Source: Chlorohelix sp037138995 (GTDB lineage Bacteria > Chloroflexota > Chloroflexia > Chloroheliales > Chloroheliaceae). From it: DNA of 64,000 nt. Below, piece after piece: positions 34,542 through 42,769 of this stretch. Positions within the stretch are counted from its first letter, which is position 1; the number at the start of each line of letters is the position of its first letter. Made by a program: the position numbers and the translations under genes. Where the stretch lies: the NCBI RefSeq assembly GCF_037138995.1, contig NZ_JBAXHI010000008.1, positions 62,001 to 126,000 on the forward strand. The letters are read 5' to 3'. Below the pieces are notes generated by a model. That model was not told the DNA's origin. It worked only from the letters and a program-made list of their open reading frames with translations, and did no database searches.

Positions 34542-34967
34542 TTAACGCGCTAGTATAAACGCCAGAGCGATTAGCAATATAATCATTATTATGGTCAATA
34601 CTGCTACGGTGATAATGTCAGAGCGGATAAAATTATATTCCTGCTGACGCGAGACGCTTTGCTGCTGCTTAGAAGCGTTTGCAGAAGCTATGCGCCGCGA
34701 AACTGCCCGATTAGTTGCAGCAGTACGTGCGTCTGGCTCAGCGCTGCTATCGCTTTGTTGCACCGGGCGCAATGGTAAAGACTGGCGTACCACTCGTTCA
34801 ACTTTATCTTCGGGTAAATTAATATCGTGGTCAAGGGTATTGATATTTACAGGCTCTTGCTCTTCATTTTCATCATTATCCGCATATGCGGTGGCTACCA
34901 GCGGTCTAGTGGCGGTCTGCCGCTTGGTAATTTGCTGGGCGCGAGCCGAGCGGCTCTTTTTAGGCAT
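34542..34967 (-). CDS. Small tail-anchored membrane protein
   Basis: 141 residues with a long, charged, low-complexity soluble part (basic N terminus MPKKSRSARAQQITKR, an acidic stretch at 30-50, Gln/Ser-rich after 95) and a single hydrophobic segment at the very C terminus (IITVAVLTIIMIILLIALAF). This is a tail-anchored topology with the bulk in the cytoplasm. No family recognised. It is downstream of the DUF1232-like gene by 46 bp and has a good terminator. Confidence 0.6.
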   Translation of the reverse strand: MPKKSRSARAQQITKRQTATRPLVATAYADNDENEEQEPVNINTLDHDINLPEDKVERVVRQSLPLRPVQQSDSSAEPDARTAATNRAVSRRIASANASKQQQSVSRQQEYNFIRSDIITVAVLTIIMIILLIALAFILAR

Positions 34968-35012
34968 AAAAGTTTCTATCTCCTCAATATATTTTTTTCG
35001 GTGCGTTCTGGC

Positions 35013-35345
35013 TTACCTAGGGTGGGTTTCTTTGTTAACCACTGTAAATTCGCCTTCAATAGTGGTTTTCACGCTGTTGCCTTTATCATTCTTCGGATAT
35101 TTCTTGCGTAAATAATTACCGGAAAGCCAAGTGAAAAGCGCGGCACTCAGCAGTATTATTGTAAAATCATCTAAAAGACCCCATATAGAATAGGCATGGA
35201 ATAATCTACCTACCGGAGTAAAATAGAACGGGATTACCAGAAACGGTATTAGTTTATAAAGGAATGGCACTCGTTTGTCTATCAGATTGCCTATAGTGCG
35301 AGGCAATAGAGTGAGAAACCACCTCATTCTAAAAAAATTCAACAT
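35013..35345 (-). CDS. DUF1232/YkvA-like small membrane protein
   Basis: 110 residues. The core LYKLIPFLVIPFYFTPVGRL with GLLDDFTIILLSAALF matches the DUF1232 pattern (two membrane helices with the P-x-D/G...LGLLDD hinge). Function of the family is not known. Transcribed together with the tail-anchored protein downstream. The start at MLNFFRMRWF is the first ATG. Confidence 0.65.
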   Translation of the reverse strand: MLNFFRMRWFLTLLPRTIGNLIDKRVPFLYKLIPFLVIPFYFTPVGRLFHAYSIWGLLDDFTIILLSAALFTWLSGNYLRKKYPKNDKGNSVKTTIEGEFTVVNKETHPR

Positions 35346-35807
35346 AGCCTTTGCTCCTATCCTGAGCGCCCGGCTATCTGTTTTGTGACAGACCCGGTGT
35401 GTAATTATATCCTTTTTGAGGTCTTACCGCAACCGCGCGTTGTTTTACGATTTAACTTGCTACTCGGCTTTCATCTCTTCATAGTTGTGGGTGATATATT
35501 TGAGCGAGGTATCAGGGGAGTTATGCCTTTAGTGTGAAGTCCATCAGTGACAACTTAAGAAAATACAAGAGAAGCCAAGCTTTAAGAAGTTTTTTACGAG
35601 AGGCTTTGATACTACCTAATAACTTAGTATTTTGAGCGTAAAACTCGAAAATAGTTAGAGCTTCACCCCGCGCTAAGGTTTGGCTATAGCGGTACAAATG
35701 GCATTGCAATCGTTGCCAACGTAAGCTTAGAAGTAATCCTAAGAAGTATAAAAACCGCCTAACTCTTTTATTTTAGGCAATCTCAGTAATTATTCTATTT
35801 GTGTAGA
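35346..35807. other. 460-bp region with relics only
   Basis: A minus-strand frame of 62 codons (35709-35521) has no recognisable domain. Just beyond it, on the minus strand from 35525 to 35460, the sequence HNSPDTSLKYITHNYEEM followed by a few residues and a stop resembles the C-terminal tail of tyrosine recombinases (H-x-S-P-D-T-T-L-x-Y). It is in another frame from the 62-codon stretch and is not preceded by a catalytic domain. I regard the region as decayed mobile DNA, with low confidence. Confidence 0.35.
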
Positions 35808-36806
35808 TTAACTTCCTTTGAAGTTTGGCGCACGTTTTTCTAGGAAGGCTTTTAAACCTTCCCTGTAATCCTGTGTTCGAGAGGATTCTTCCATCAATTG
35901 CACTTCCATATTAAGCGACTGTTCGAAGCTCAGTTGTGAAGACTCATTCATAAGGGTTTTTGCCAGACCAATAGAGCGAGTAGGTCCCTTGGCAAGGCGT
36001 AAAGCCAACTTACGGGCTTCATCCAGCAAGGATTCGGGCGTAACCACTTTGCTGACCAACCCCAAATTGCACGCCTCCCCTGCCGTCATTTCTTCTCCTG
36101 CAAAAGTCAGTTCCATTGCTCGGCTAGTACCGATAAGACGTGGCAAGAGATAGGCTAACCCACCGCTCGGCATTAAACCCACCCGCGTGGAAACCTCCAG
36201 AAAACGCGCATTATCGCTGGCATAGCGCACATCGCAAGCCAAAGCCAGCCCAAACCCCGTTCCGGCAGCCACGCCATTAATCGCTGCGATTACAGGCTTA
36301 CGGATGCGCCGAATTTGCAGTAAAAGCGGAGAATAGGCACGGCTAATCAATTCAGGCATTGAAACCGGACGGGTTGAAGCGACAGATTCAGGAGTTTTTG
36401 GAGCAGGATTCGGGCTGTAAACAGGCGCGAAAGGGTCTTGAGTCTCACTGCGCTGAAAAGAAGGAGGAGGTCCCGGATTTAGCGGTGTGTAATCGGGATT
36501 CGCTATCGGCATTGGATTCGCGATTGGTTGGGGGTTATAGGCATAAGCGGGCGGGGCGACAGTGGTAGATTCCAGAGCTTGCATCTCCTGCTGGGCGCGT
36601 GCTTTGAAATCCTCGCCACCACAAAAAGCCTTGCCAGCGCCTGTCAGGATAATCGCACGCACTTCCGGGTCACGTTCCATACCCTTGAACACATTTAGTA
36701 GCTCTTCCAGCATCTGGAGCGTAAAGGCGTTAAGCTGTTCGGGGCGATTCAAAGTTACCATCCCAACACCCTCGCTACGGTCAAATAATACAAACTGGTA
36801 AGCCAT
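35808..36806 (-). CDS. Enoyl-CoA hydratase/isomerase family protein with Pro-rich insertion
   Basis: A crotonase: VGMVTLNRPEQLNAFTLQM, the oxyanion-hole stretch GAGKAFCGGEDF, then KPVIAAINGVAAGTGFGLAL and STRVGLMPSGGLAYLLPRL. It would hydrate or isomerise an acyl-CoA. A Pro/Ala/Asn-rich block of about 70 residues (about 79-147) with repeats such as NPQPIANPMPIANPDY is inserted between the first oxyanion loop and the rest. The conserved second catalytic Glu region reads STRVGLMPSGG, where S/G replaces Glu, so hydratase activity is doubtful. 332 residues against the usual 260. Confidence 0.85.
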   Translation of the reverse strand: MAYQFVLFDRSEGVGMVTLNRPEQLNAFTLQMLEELLNVFKGMERDPEVRAIILTGAGKAFCGGEDFKARAQQEMQALESTTVAPPAYAYNPQPIANPMPIANPDYTPLNPGPPPSFQRSETQDPFAPVYSPNPAPKTPESVASTRPVSMPELISRAYSPLLLQIRRIRKPVIAAINGVAAGTGFGLALACDVRYASDNARFLEVSTRVGLMPSGGLAYLLPRLIGTSRAMELTFAGEEMTAGEACNLGLVSKVVTPESLLDEARKLALRLAKGPTRSIGLAKTLMNESSQLSFEQSLNMEVQLMEESSRTQDYREGLKAFLEKRAPNFKGS

Positions 36807-36847
36807 TTTTATCTAGGTTCCCCCTTGTTCGATTTATTTGTAAAAAC

Positions 36848-38758
36848 TCATCCTGCCAATACGCCCCATTCTTTGAAAAGACGGTCAAGCTCTGCGCTGG
36901 AAGTTTCGTATTCCTTACTCAGCCGAGAAATTGCCTCTATATCTTGTCGAGAACTGGCAGTGGTTAATTCCTCGCTAATCTCATTAAGCCGTTTTTCCAG
37001 TTTTGCTATCGAATCTTCCAATTCTGTGACTTTACGAAGGCGTTGTCGCTCTTCTTTATCACTAGAAGATTTGCCGTTTTGAGCAGGGGTTACTGCTTTT
37101 ACCGCTTTTGGTTGCTCTCGTTTATTTTCTACTTCCGCACGTTTGCGAGCTTTCCATTCCTGATAATCGCTGTAATTGCCCAAATATGAGTTGAGTTCAC
37201 CCTCTTCAATAGCCCAAACCTGAGTTGCCAACGCATCAATAAAGTAGCGGTCGTGCGAAACAAATAAAATCGTGCCGTTGTACTCGCTCAAAAGCTCTTC
37301 CAGAGCCTCCCGTGCATTAATGTCCAGATGGTTGGTTGGCTCATCGAGAATCAGGAAATTAGCTTTGGTAAGCGTTAATTTAGCCAACGACACCCGGCTG
37401 CGCTCGCCACCGGACAAAGAAGAAACCTTCTTGAACACATCATCGCCGCTGAACAGAAACCGTCCTAGATAATTTCGCGCTTCGCCTTCACTCATCGGGG
37501 CTGCCCAAAGTATTTCTTCCAGCACCGTATTTTTGAAATTCAAGCCTTCATGCGATTGGGCGTAATAGCCAACCCGCACGTTTGTACCCAGTTCCACCAG
37601 ACCGTTGAGTGGGGTTGTTTCGCCCATTATATTCTTTAGAAAAGTAGTTTTCCCGCTGCCGTTAGAGCCGATAATTGCGATACGTTCAGCCCTTTGCACC
37701 TCAAGGTCTGGAGCTTTGAACAGCGAATGTGCGCTTTGCTTATCACGATAACCGATTTCAAGCTCTTCGGTTGCCAACACCAAACGCCCGCTACGCAACT
37801 CGCTTTGTAGGGCAATATGCAACTTGTCCCGCTCTTTGGGGCGCGATAATCGAGCCAAGCGATCCAGTTGCTTTTGCCGCCCGCGTGCCTGTCGGTAACG
37901 CTGCCCGGCTTTGTAGCGGCGAATAAAATCTTCAGTTTTGGCAATATGCTCTTGTTGTGCCTCGTATTCTGCCACACGCCGCTCGATACGGTCGGCACGC
38001 AAGGAAAGATACTTGCTATAGTTACCGGGATAATCTTCAACCACCCCGAAGCTTAGATCCAGCACCCGGGTTACTACCCTATCCAGAAAATATCGGTCGT
38101 GGCTGATTACGATAAGCGTGCCGTTCCAGCTAGAAAGGAAGGTTTCCAGCCATTCTAACGTTTTAAGGTCAAGATGGTTGGTGGGTTCGTCCAGTAGCAG
38201 TAAATCTGGGGTAGAGAGCAGCGCTTTTGCCAAAGCAGCGCGGGTTTTTTGACCGCCGCTAAACCGAGTGGCTGGTTGTTGCCACATCGGGCGCGGGAAA
38301 TTCAACCCGGTTAGCACCTGCTCAATCTGAACCTCATAATCGTAACCGCCGCCCATTTCAAAGCGATGCGTCAGTTCACCATAACGCTCCAGCAGAGCTT
38401 CCCATTGCGCTCCGCTATGTTCGGTACTGGCAGTCATCTGCTCTTCGAGGCTGGCTATTTCTAGCTGGTCGGCACGTAAAGAGTCAAAAGACTCCAGCAT
38501 TTCGGCATATAGAGTTCTTTCGGATTCAAAGGTAGCTTCTTGGGGAAGATAGGCAATGCGAAAACCACGCCGGGTTACGATTTCACCGGTATCAGCGCTT
38601 TCCTGTCCGGCAATGATATGCAGCAGGGTGCTTTTTCCCGCGCCGTTCACCCCAACTAGTGCGACTTTCTCGCCCTCGTTAACTTGGAAGGTAACGTCTT
38701 TAAAGACAGGATAAATATTGTAGGATTTGCTTAGTTTGTATGCGTTTAATACTGACAT
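36848..38758 (-). CDS. ABC-F family ATPase
   Basis: 636 residues with two ABC cassettes on one chain and no membrane domain. Walker A motifs are GVNGAGKST (about 36-44) and GSNGSGKTT; the signatures are FSGGQKTRAALAKAL and LSGGERSRVSLAKL, each followed by LLLDEPTNHLD or LILDEPTNHLD. A charged linker with RYRQARGRQKQLDRL lies between the cassettes, and a C-terminal coiled coil (LEDSIAKLEKRLNEISEEL) ends it, as in Uup/YdiF. Members act on the ribosome, some protecting it from antibiotics; which role applies here cannot be said. Confidence 0.93.
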   Translation of the reverse strand: MSVLNAYKLSKSYNIYPVFKDVTFQVNEGEKVALVGVNGAGKSTLLHIIAGQESADTGEIVTRRGFRIAYLPQEATFESERTLYAEMLESFDSLRADQLEIASLEEQMTASTEHSGAQWEALLERYGELTHRFEMGGGYDYEVQIEQVLTGLNFPRPMWQQPATRFSGGQKTRAALAKALLSTPDLLLLDEPTNHLDLKTLEWLETFLSSWNGTLIVISHDRYFLDRVVTRVLDLSFGVVEDYPGNYSKYLSLRADRIERRVAEYEAQQEHIAKTEDFIRRYKAGQRYRQARGRQKQLDRLARLSRPKERDKLHIALQSELRSGRLVLATEELEIGYRDKQSAHSLFKAPDLEVQRAERIAIIGSNGSGKTTFLKNIMGETTPLNGLVELGTNVRVGYYAQSHEGLNFKNTVLEEILWAAPMSEGEARNYLGRFLFSGDDVFKKVSSLSGGERSRVSLAKLTLTKANFLILDEPTNHLDINAREALEELLSEYNGTILFVSHDRYFIDALATQVWAIEEGELNSYLGNYSDYQEWKARKRAEVENKREQPKAVKAVTPAQNGKSSSDKEERQRLRKVTELEDSIAKLEKRLNEISEELTTASSRQDIEAISRLSKEYETSSAELDRLFKEWGVLAG

Positions 38759-38842
38759 ATTCTTAATTCTGTTTTATTCTTCAATTCGGCTATAAGTATA
38801 GCACAAGTGATGCTGGTTATATTTAGGTCATACTATACGGGT

Positions 38843-38965
38843 AGGGAAAATGCGTTTGGAAATAAATGCCAGCTTTGAAGCGGTTACTTTGAGCTTGTCT
38901 CTCTTGATGGCTAGTTGCGTTTGCTTTAGCCTTCATGAAAAGTTTGAACTAAACGCATTTTCCCT
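38843..38965. mobile_element. Short element bounded by 15-bp inverted repeats (IS-derived), copy 2 of 3
   Basis: AGGGAAAATGCGTTT at 38843-38857 and its exact reverse complement at 38951-38965 bound a 123-bp unit. The right end (to about 38939) extends the match to the other two copies: reading inward, AGGGAAAATGCGTTTAGTT is followed by CAAACTT, as in the 34 kb copy. The interior has no coding capacity. It looks like a MITE or internally deleted insertion sequence. Confidence 0.7.
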
Positions 38966-38968
38966 GTA

Positions 38969-39058
38969 CTAGTGGGTCACATTGCAATTGAGGTGCCATT
39001 GCTCTAAGCTCAATTTGCTTGATTTAATAGGCAATTTATTTGTAACTTGACCCACTAG
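38969..39058. mobile_element. 90-bp element with 11-bp terminal inverted repeats
   Basis: CTAGTGGGTCA (38969-38979) and TGACCCACTAG (39048-39058) are perfect inverted repeats around a 68-bp AT-rich core. The unit lies directly beside the 123-bp element and before a transposase tail, so it may be the end of the insertion sequence whose transposase is left at 39071-39205, or a separate MITE. Confidence 0.55.
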
Positions 39059-39070
39059 CAATCAGGGTAA

Positions 39071-39205
39071 TGTTTATATTCGCATTATTACGAAAAGTTT
39101 GACGGTTTCAAGCAAGCCATTAGCGAGTGTTTAAGCCAGACCACTGGTACCCACCAAACTGCCTTAGATAAGCTGTTAGTCCTAAAGTTTCAGACCCTTG
39201 AAAGC
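39071..39205 (+). pseudogene. C-terminal fragment of a transposase, IS630-like
   Basis: One plus-strand frame reads YYEKFDGFKQAISECLSQ, then about 15 residues, then LLVLKFQTLES. The pattern aromatic-x-x-F-x-x-F-x-x-A-I ending in a F-Q-T box is that of the C-terminal end of IS630-type DDE transposases. No catalytic domain is upstream; the frame is closed by a stop at 39068. The stretch runs on without homology into the methyltransferase gene on the other strand. Confidence 0.5.
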
Positions 39206-39255
39206 CCAATCTATGATAGTTATAGCCAAATAAACGGCTGGCTATTTTCTATCGT

Positions 39256-39888
39256 TTATTTTTTGCCCTTTACATATGCCAATAACAGTCGTCCGGTGGA
39301 ATCACATTCCACTTCCTGATAACCAGTCTGCTTCATCAGAACTGCATAATTTCTAACATCTGTTTGCGGCATAGTGTGGTTGCTCAGGACATGCTTGAAA
39401 AGACCGCCAACTACTGGTAAGGAAGGCATGTCGAAATCCACCACCAAGCACTTGCCTCCCGGTTTTAGCACCCTTTGTATTTCGTTCAACGCCTGAAGTT
39501 TTAGATCTCCCGGCAAATGGTGGAAAACCAACCGGCTAATTACTACATCAAAGGTGGCATCCGCGAAAGGTAATTCTTGCGCGTAAGCTACCTGAAATCC
39601 CACTTCTACCCCTTTTTCAGCCGCCTTTTTGTTTGCTAATTCTATCATCTCTGGGGCAGCATCAATCCCGAATACCTTACCGGTTTTACCGACATTAGCT
39701 TTAGCATTTAAGGTGAGATTACCAGGACCACACCCCAAATCTAATACTGTATCACCTGCTTTGATTTCAGCTAGTTCGATAACCCTTCCTTCGCTTCCTC
39801 TCAACAAGTGACCGAAAATCGCGTCATAGCGTTTAGACCATCGAACAAGGTTGCCTTTCGAAGCTTTTTCATGGGTATGTGCAATCAT
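39256..39888 (-). CDS. Class I SAM-dependent methyltransferase
   Basis: 210 residues from the ATG at 39888, which has AGAGGA six bases upstream; the frame goes on to 39945 but would then cover the promoter. Motif I is VLDLGCGPGNLT, followed by VFGIDAAPEMIELANKKA, VAYAQELPFADATFDVVIS and LNEIQRVLKPGGKCLVVDF. This is the UbiE/Methyltransf_11 type. The substrate is unknown. It is divergent from a TetR regulator, with operator-like repeats between, so the TetR protein probably represses it and its own gene. Confidence 0.92.
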   Translation of the reverse strand: MIAHTHEKASKGNLVRWSKRYDAIFGHLLRGSEGRVIELAEIKAGDTVLDLGCGPGNLTLNAKANVGKTGKVFGIDAAPEMIELANKKAAEKGVEVGFQVAYAQELPFADATFDVVISRLVFHHLPGDLKLQALNEIQRVLKPGGKCLVVDFDMPSLPVVGGLFKHVLSNHTMPQTDVRNYAVLMKQTGYQEVECDSTGRLLLAYVKGKK

Positions 39889-39926
39889 GGAAATCCTCTT
39901 TCTCTTATCTGGTACACTATAGCCGA

Positions 39927-40006
39927 TATTGAACAAGATGTTCACTTATTATATAATCCTAATTAGCCAATTATGCAACAATCAATTTTGTAAGATTTGT
40001 TCAATA
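39927..40006. promoter_or_regulatory. Operator and promoter region between methyltransferase and tetR genes
   Basis: TGAACA-AGA-TGTTCA (39930-39944) is a perfect palindrome. Its left flank TATTGAACAA (39927-39936) is repeated inverted as TTGTTCAATA at 39997-40006. On the plus strand TTGAAC (39929-39934), 17 bp, then TATAAT (39952-39957) is a promoter for the tetR gene, with the -35 inside the palindrome. This is a fitting binding site for the TetR protein itself. Confidence 0.65.
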
Positions 40007-40029
40007 CTGAATGGTGGAAATGAAATTGT

Positions 40030-40626
40030 ATGGAAATTAAAACAACTCAGATCGAAAAAGCCCACAAATCAGCAGATCGGCGAATCCAACGAACTCGGCA
40101 ACTATTACAAGACGCGCTAATTTCACTTATTCAGGAAAAGGATTACGATGAGATAACCGTTCAGGATTTGATTGACCAAGCCAATGTGGGGCGCTCTACC
40201 TTCTATTCCCACTTTCTGGATAAGGATGAATTACTGATGAGCGGGCTTGAAAAGTTACGAACTAGCTTTGAGGAGCAGCACCAGAAACTGGGGTTGGAAG
40301 TGGGATTGAAAGACCCTGAAATGCAGATAAGCCTTGCTTTTTTCAAACACGCTCAAAGTCACTACGCGCTTTACAAGGCGGTAGTGGGAAAACGAAGCGG
40401 TTCTGTGATTACCAAAATTTTCTATGAATACCTGAAAGAAATGTTCAGTGGGTATTTAGCAAACAATGAGTCACAGGAGGAAGTGCCAGTAGAACTGATG
40501 GTGCAATTCCTTGCGAGTTCGCTCATGGCACTATTAACGTGGTGGTTCGACAATGACCTACCCTACTCCGCTGAACAAATGAATAACTGGTATCATCGTT
40601 TGGTAGGACAGTTTTTGGTGCAGTGA
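40030..40626 (+). CDS. TetR/AcrR-family transcriptional regulator
   Basis: 198 residues. The N-terminal helix-turn-helix spans residues about 15-62: RRIQRTRQLLQDALISLIQE, then ITVQDLIDQANVGRSTFYSHF, a strong TetR signature. The C-terminal ligand-binding part is helical, with FLASSLMALLTWWFDNDLPYS typical of the TetR_C group with YfiR-like members. The ligand is unknown. The divergent methyltransferase gene and the palindromes between imply local control of both. Confidence 0.93.
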   Translation: MEIKTTQIEKAHKSADRRIQRTRQLLQDALISLIQEKDYDEITVQDLIDQANVGRSTFYSHFLDKDELLMSGLEKLRTSFEEQHQKLGLEVGLKDPEMQISLAFFKHAQSHYALYKAVVGKRSGSVITKIFYEYLKEMFSGYLANNESQEEVPVELMVQFLASSLMALLTWWFDNDLPYSAEQMNNWYHRLVGQFLVQ

Positions 40627-40722
40627 TTACTCCACAGCTATTAGGTTATATAGGTTTGGTAAATACGCCGTTTTAGGGTGTACAGCCTTCAAACTAGCCA
40701 ATAAGGGCTAAAAATATTATGT

Positions 40723-40819
40723 AGGGAAAATGCGTTTAGTTGAGACTTCTCGCAAAGAGATACAGCAAGTGTGTCAATTTAAAGTAATGTCTGGTTCAGG
40801 GTAAGGGCATGGCATCTAT
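40723..40819 (-). repeat. Degraded insertion-sequence end, copy 3 of 3
   Basis: Starts with AGGGAAAATGCGTTT, the same terminal repeat as at 38843, and continues with the approximately 80-bp block also found at 34091-34183. The rest of the gap to 41033 shows no recognisable gene, so this is the end of an insertion sequence whose body has been lost. Confidence 0.7.
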
Positions 40820-41033
40820 AGTATTTCCCCTGATTAGCGGATTAACTTTGGGGACGGCTACTATCGAGGAATAACCCTTACTTGCAACAGGGCAGCTGCA
40901 AAAAAAGGTTTTCGTGCAATAAACCTGTTGCGCCTGACAGAGAGGAAGAGGAGAAAGGGTGAGTTCAAATGGACACTCCTGCACCCCCTTTCTGAACTTG
41001 CACCAGACCTGAATAGCCTTTAGATTGGTACTG

Positions 41034-41756
41034 TCAATCTTCTTTTAATAATCCGGCATCGCGAAGATGGCTTAATTCATTGAGAGAAACCAACAGGCGT
41101 TGTGGCTTTCCGTCCTGTCCTTTAAAGATACGTAAGAAGGTTACGGAAGTGTTTCCGCAAGGGAAGAAGAAATCGCGGTTAATACCCAGCACCTCTGAAA
41201 TATAGATGTTTATTGCGCCCCCATGCGAGAAAACTGCAATTCGGTCTCCGATATGTGTTAAAGCAAGGCTGTCCATTGCTTCTACAACACGTTTGCGGAA
41301 ATCGGCGGAGCGTTCTTCCGTATTAACAGCGTCCCAACTGCCATGTATTGCGGCAATCTGGATAATGCGGTCAAGCCGTTCTCGAAGGGCGGTGGCAGTT
41401 TCAGTCGGAGATAAAGTTTCTTCGAGCTTGAATTGAGGTCCAATGTTAATTTCTCGCACCCCTGCTATAGGGATAATGTCAAGCCCTTGTAAATTGGCGA
41501 GCGGGGTAGCGGTTTCGATGGTGCGCCGCAAAGGGCTGCTATAGATTGCTTTTAGCTTGATACTTCCCCATCGTTGCGCCAGCGCGTCTGCTTGGGCGCG
41601 TCCTTTTGCGCTTAAAGGTTGGTCATCGTAACTACCGCCGGGAACGACTTCGGCAGGGTCAGGCAGGGCATCGGCATGCCTTATCAGCAATATTTCGGTG
41701 GCGTTAGCCCGACTCATAAATGGATTCGAGCCGATGTTTTGAGAAGTCTCGCTCAT
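41034..41756 (-). CDS. Histidine phosphatase family protein (phosphoglycerate mutase-like)
   Basis: 240 residues. The catalytic histidine is in LLIRHADALPDP (RHA in place of the commoner RHG), then LSAKGRAQADALAQRW, YSSPLRRTIETATPL and, near the C terminus, VFSHGGAINIYISEVLG with the second histidine. All key residues (R-H, R, E and H) are visible. Substrate may be a sugar phosphate or a phosphoprotein. The 220 bp upstream contain no gene. Confidence 0.88.
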   Translation of the reverse strand: MSETSQNIGSNPFMSRANATEILLIRHADALPDPAEVVPGGSYDDQPLSAKGRAQADALAQRWGSIKLKAIYSSPLRRTIETATPLANLQGLDIIPIAGVREINIGPQFKLEETLSPTETATALRERLDRIIQIAAIHGSWDAVNTEERSADFRKRVVEAMDSLALTHIGDRIAVFSHGGAINIYISEVLGINRDFFFPCGNTSVTFLRIFKGQDGKPQRLLVSLNELSHLRDAGLLKED

Positions 41757-41973
41757 AATTTCCTTTGTTCAAATTTTATGATATGACTAGTTGTCCGATT
41801 GCCAGCGTACCGTTTCAGGCTATATGCCCCGCGATTTCCGGCAAAAGAGAGTTGCCTTTCCAGCGCACCCAAACATAGATTATACCATCGGAAAGTAATA
41901 CTGCCATAAAAAAAAGGACTTGTTCTGTGTGACAGCGCATTTCAGTTGCTAAACACGATTTTTCCAGTTCATG

Positions 41974-42759
41974 TTATTCTGCTGCTACTCGGTGAACTTC
42001 CTGCCATAGTTTTAATTTATTCGACCATTGTCCCGTCAGTTCTTGCGGTAAAAGAGCCGCAATGTTCAAGCCAAGCTGCACTTCAAAAAGTTCAGAACGA
42101 GCCGACCAGATGAGCGGTTTGCCAATTCGGACATGCCAACCGCCGTTATGCCACCAAACCCCTACCGGAATTATCGGTAGCCCTAGCGAATTCAGCCATC
42201 TGCCTGCGCCGGGTCGGATATTGCCGAATACCAGTCGAGCTTTTCCTTCCGGGAAGACCAGCGCCGGATTCTGTTTGACGCGCAATTTCCATTCTCGTAG
42301 AGCTTTGATGGAGGCGCACTCGTTACCCAAAGTTATCCGCACCGCATTTTTGCTCCAACGTTGGTAAGCATAGTTTATCAGTTTTTTTGTAAGGCGTGAG
42401 GGTATTGGCGGTTTTTTCTTGCGTTTGGAAGGACGCTGCCCTACCACTAGGATAAATTCTTCCTTAAATTCCGGGCGAGCCTGTTGTACTACTGCATAGA
42501 TGGCGGCTATTACATCTAGCGTAATTGCTCCCCGATAGTGGTTAGCCGTCAATACAAAAGAGCCGACAGTGGGCAGATTTTCTAATCCTTCCACCTGTAC
42601 TGGCTTATCAACGAGGCGGCGAAAGAAAACTAGGCTTGAAAGTCGCGGATAAATAATAGTTGCAAGTGTGTACCATACCCAGAAAAGCGCCACGCGCCAC
42701 CATACTTTCGGTGCATAGTAGGCATGCAAGAAAGCTTTGTCGTTCGATTTAGCCGTCAT
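41974..42759 (-). CDS. 1-acyl-glycerol-3-phosphate acyltransferase-like (PlsC family)
   Basis: 261 residues with an N-terminal membrane segment (VALFWVWYTLATIIY). The family block III is clear: NPALVFPEGKARLVFG, and LGLPIIPVGVW follows. The block I motif, normally N-H-x4-D, reads NHYRGAITLD: the Asp is eight residues after the His instead of five. The acyl-transfer His is kept, so activity is possible, but the spacing is unusual. It would add a fatty acyl chain to lysophosphatidate or a related lipid. A low-complexity acidic gene and a phosphotransferase lie upstream on the same strand. Confidence 0.78.
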   Translation of the reverse strand: MTAKSNDKAFLHAYYAPKVWWRVALFWVWYTLATIIYPRLSSLVFFRRLVDKPVQVEGLENLPTVGSFVLTANHYRGAITLDVIAAIYAVVQQARPEFKEEFILVVGQRPSKRKKKPPIPSRLTKKLINYAYQRWSKNAVRITLGNECASIKALREWKLRVKQNPALVFPEGKARLVFGNIRPGAGRWLNSLGLPIIPVGVWWHNGGWHVRIGKPLIWSARSELFEVQLGLNIAALLPQELTGQWSNKLKLWQEVHRVAAE

Positions 42760-42769
42760 ACTTTTTCAG

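Noticed and set aside
39930..39944. Possible LexA box (GAAC...GTTC) upstream of tetR
   Set aside because: The half-sites are five bases apart (GAAC-N5-GTTC), not four, and they lie in a TetR-divergent promoter, so a TetR operator is the better reading.
40796..40984. Minus-strand 62-codon frame after the third IS end
   Set aside because: Runs through the repeat, Cys/Pro-rich low-quality composition, no ribosome binding site.
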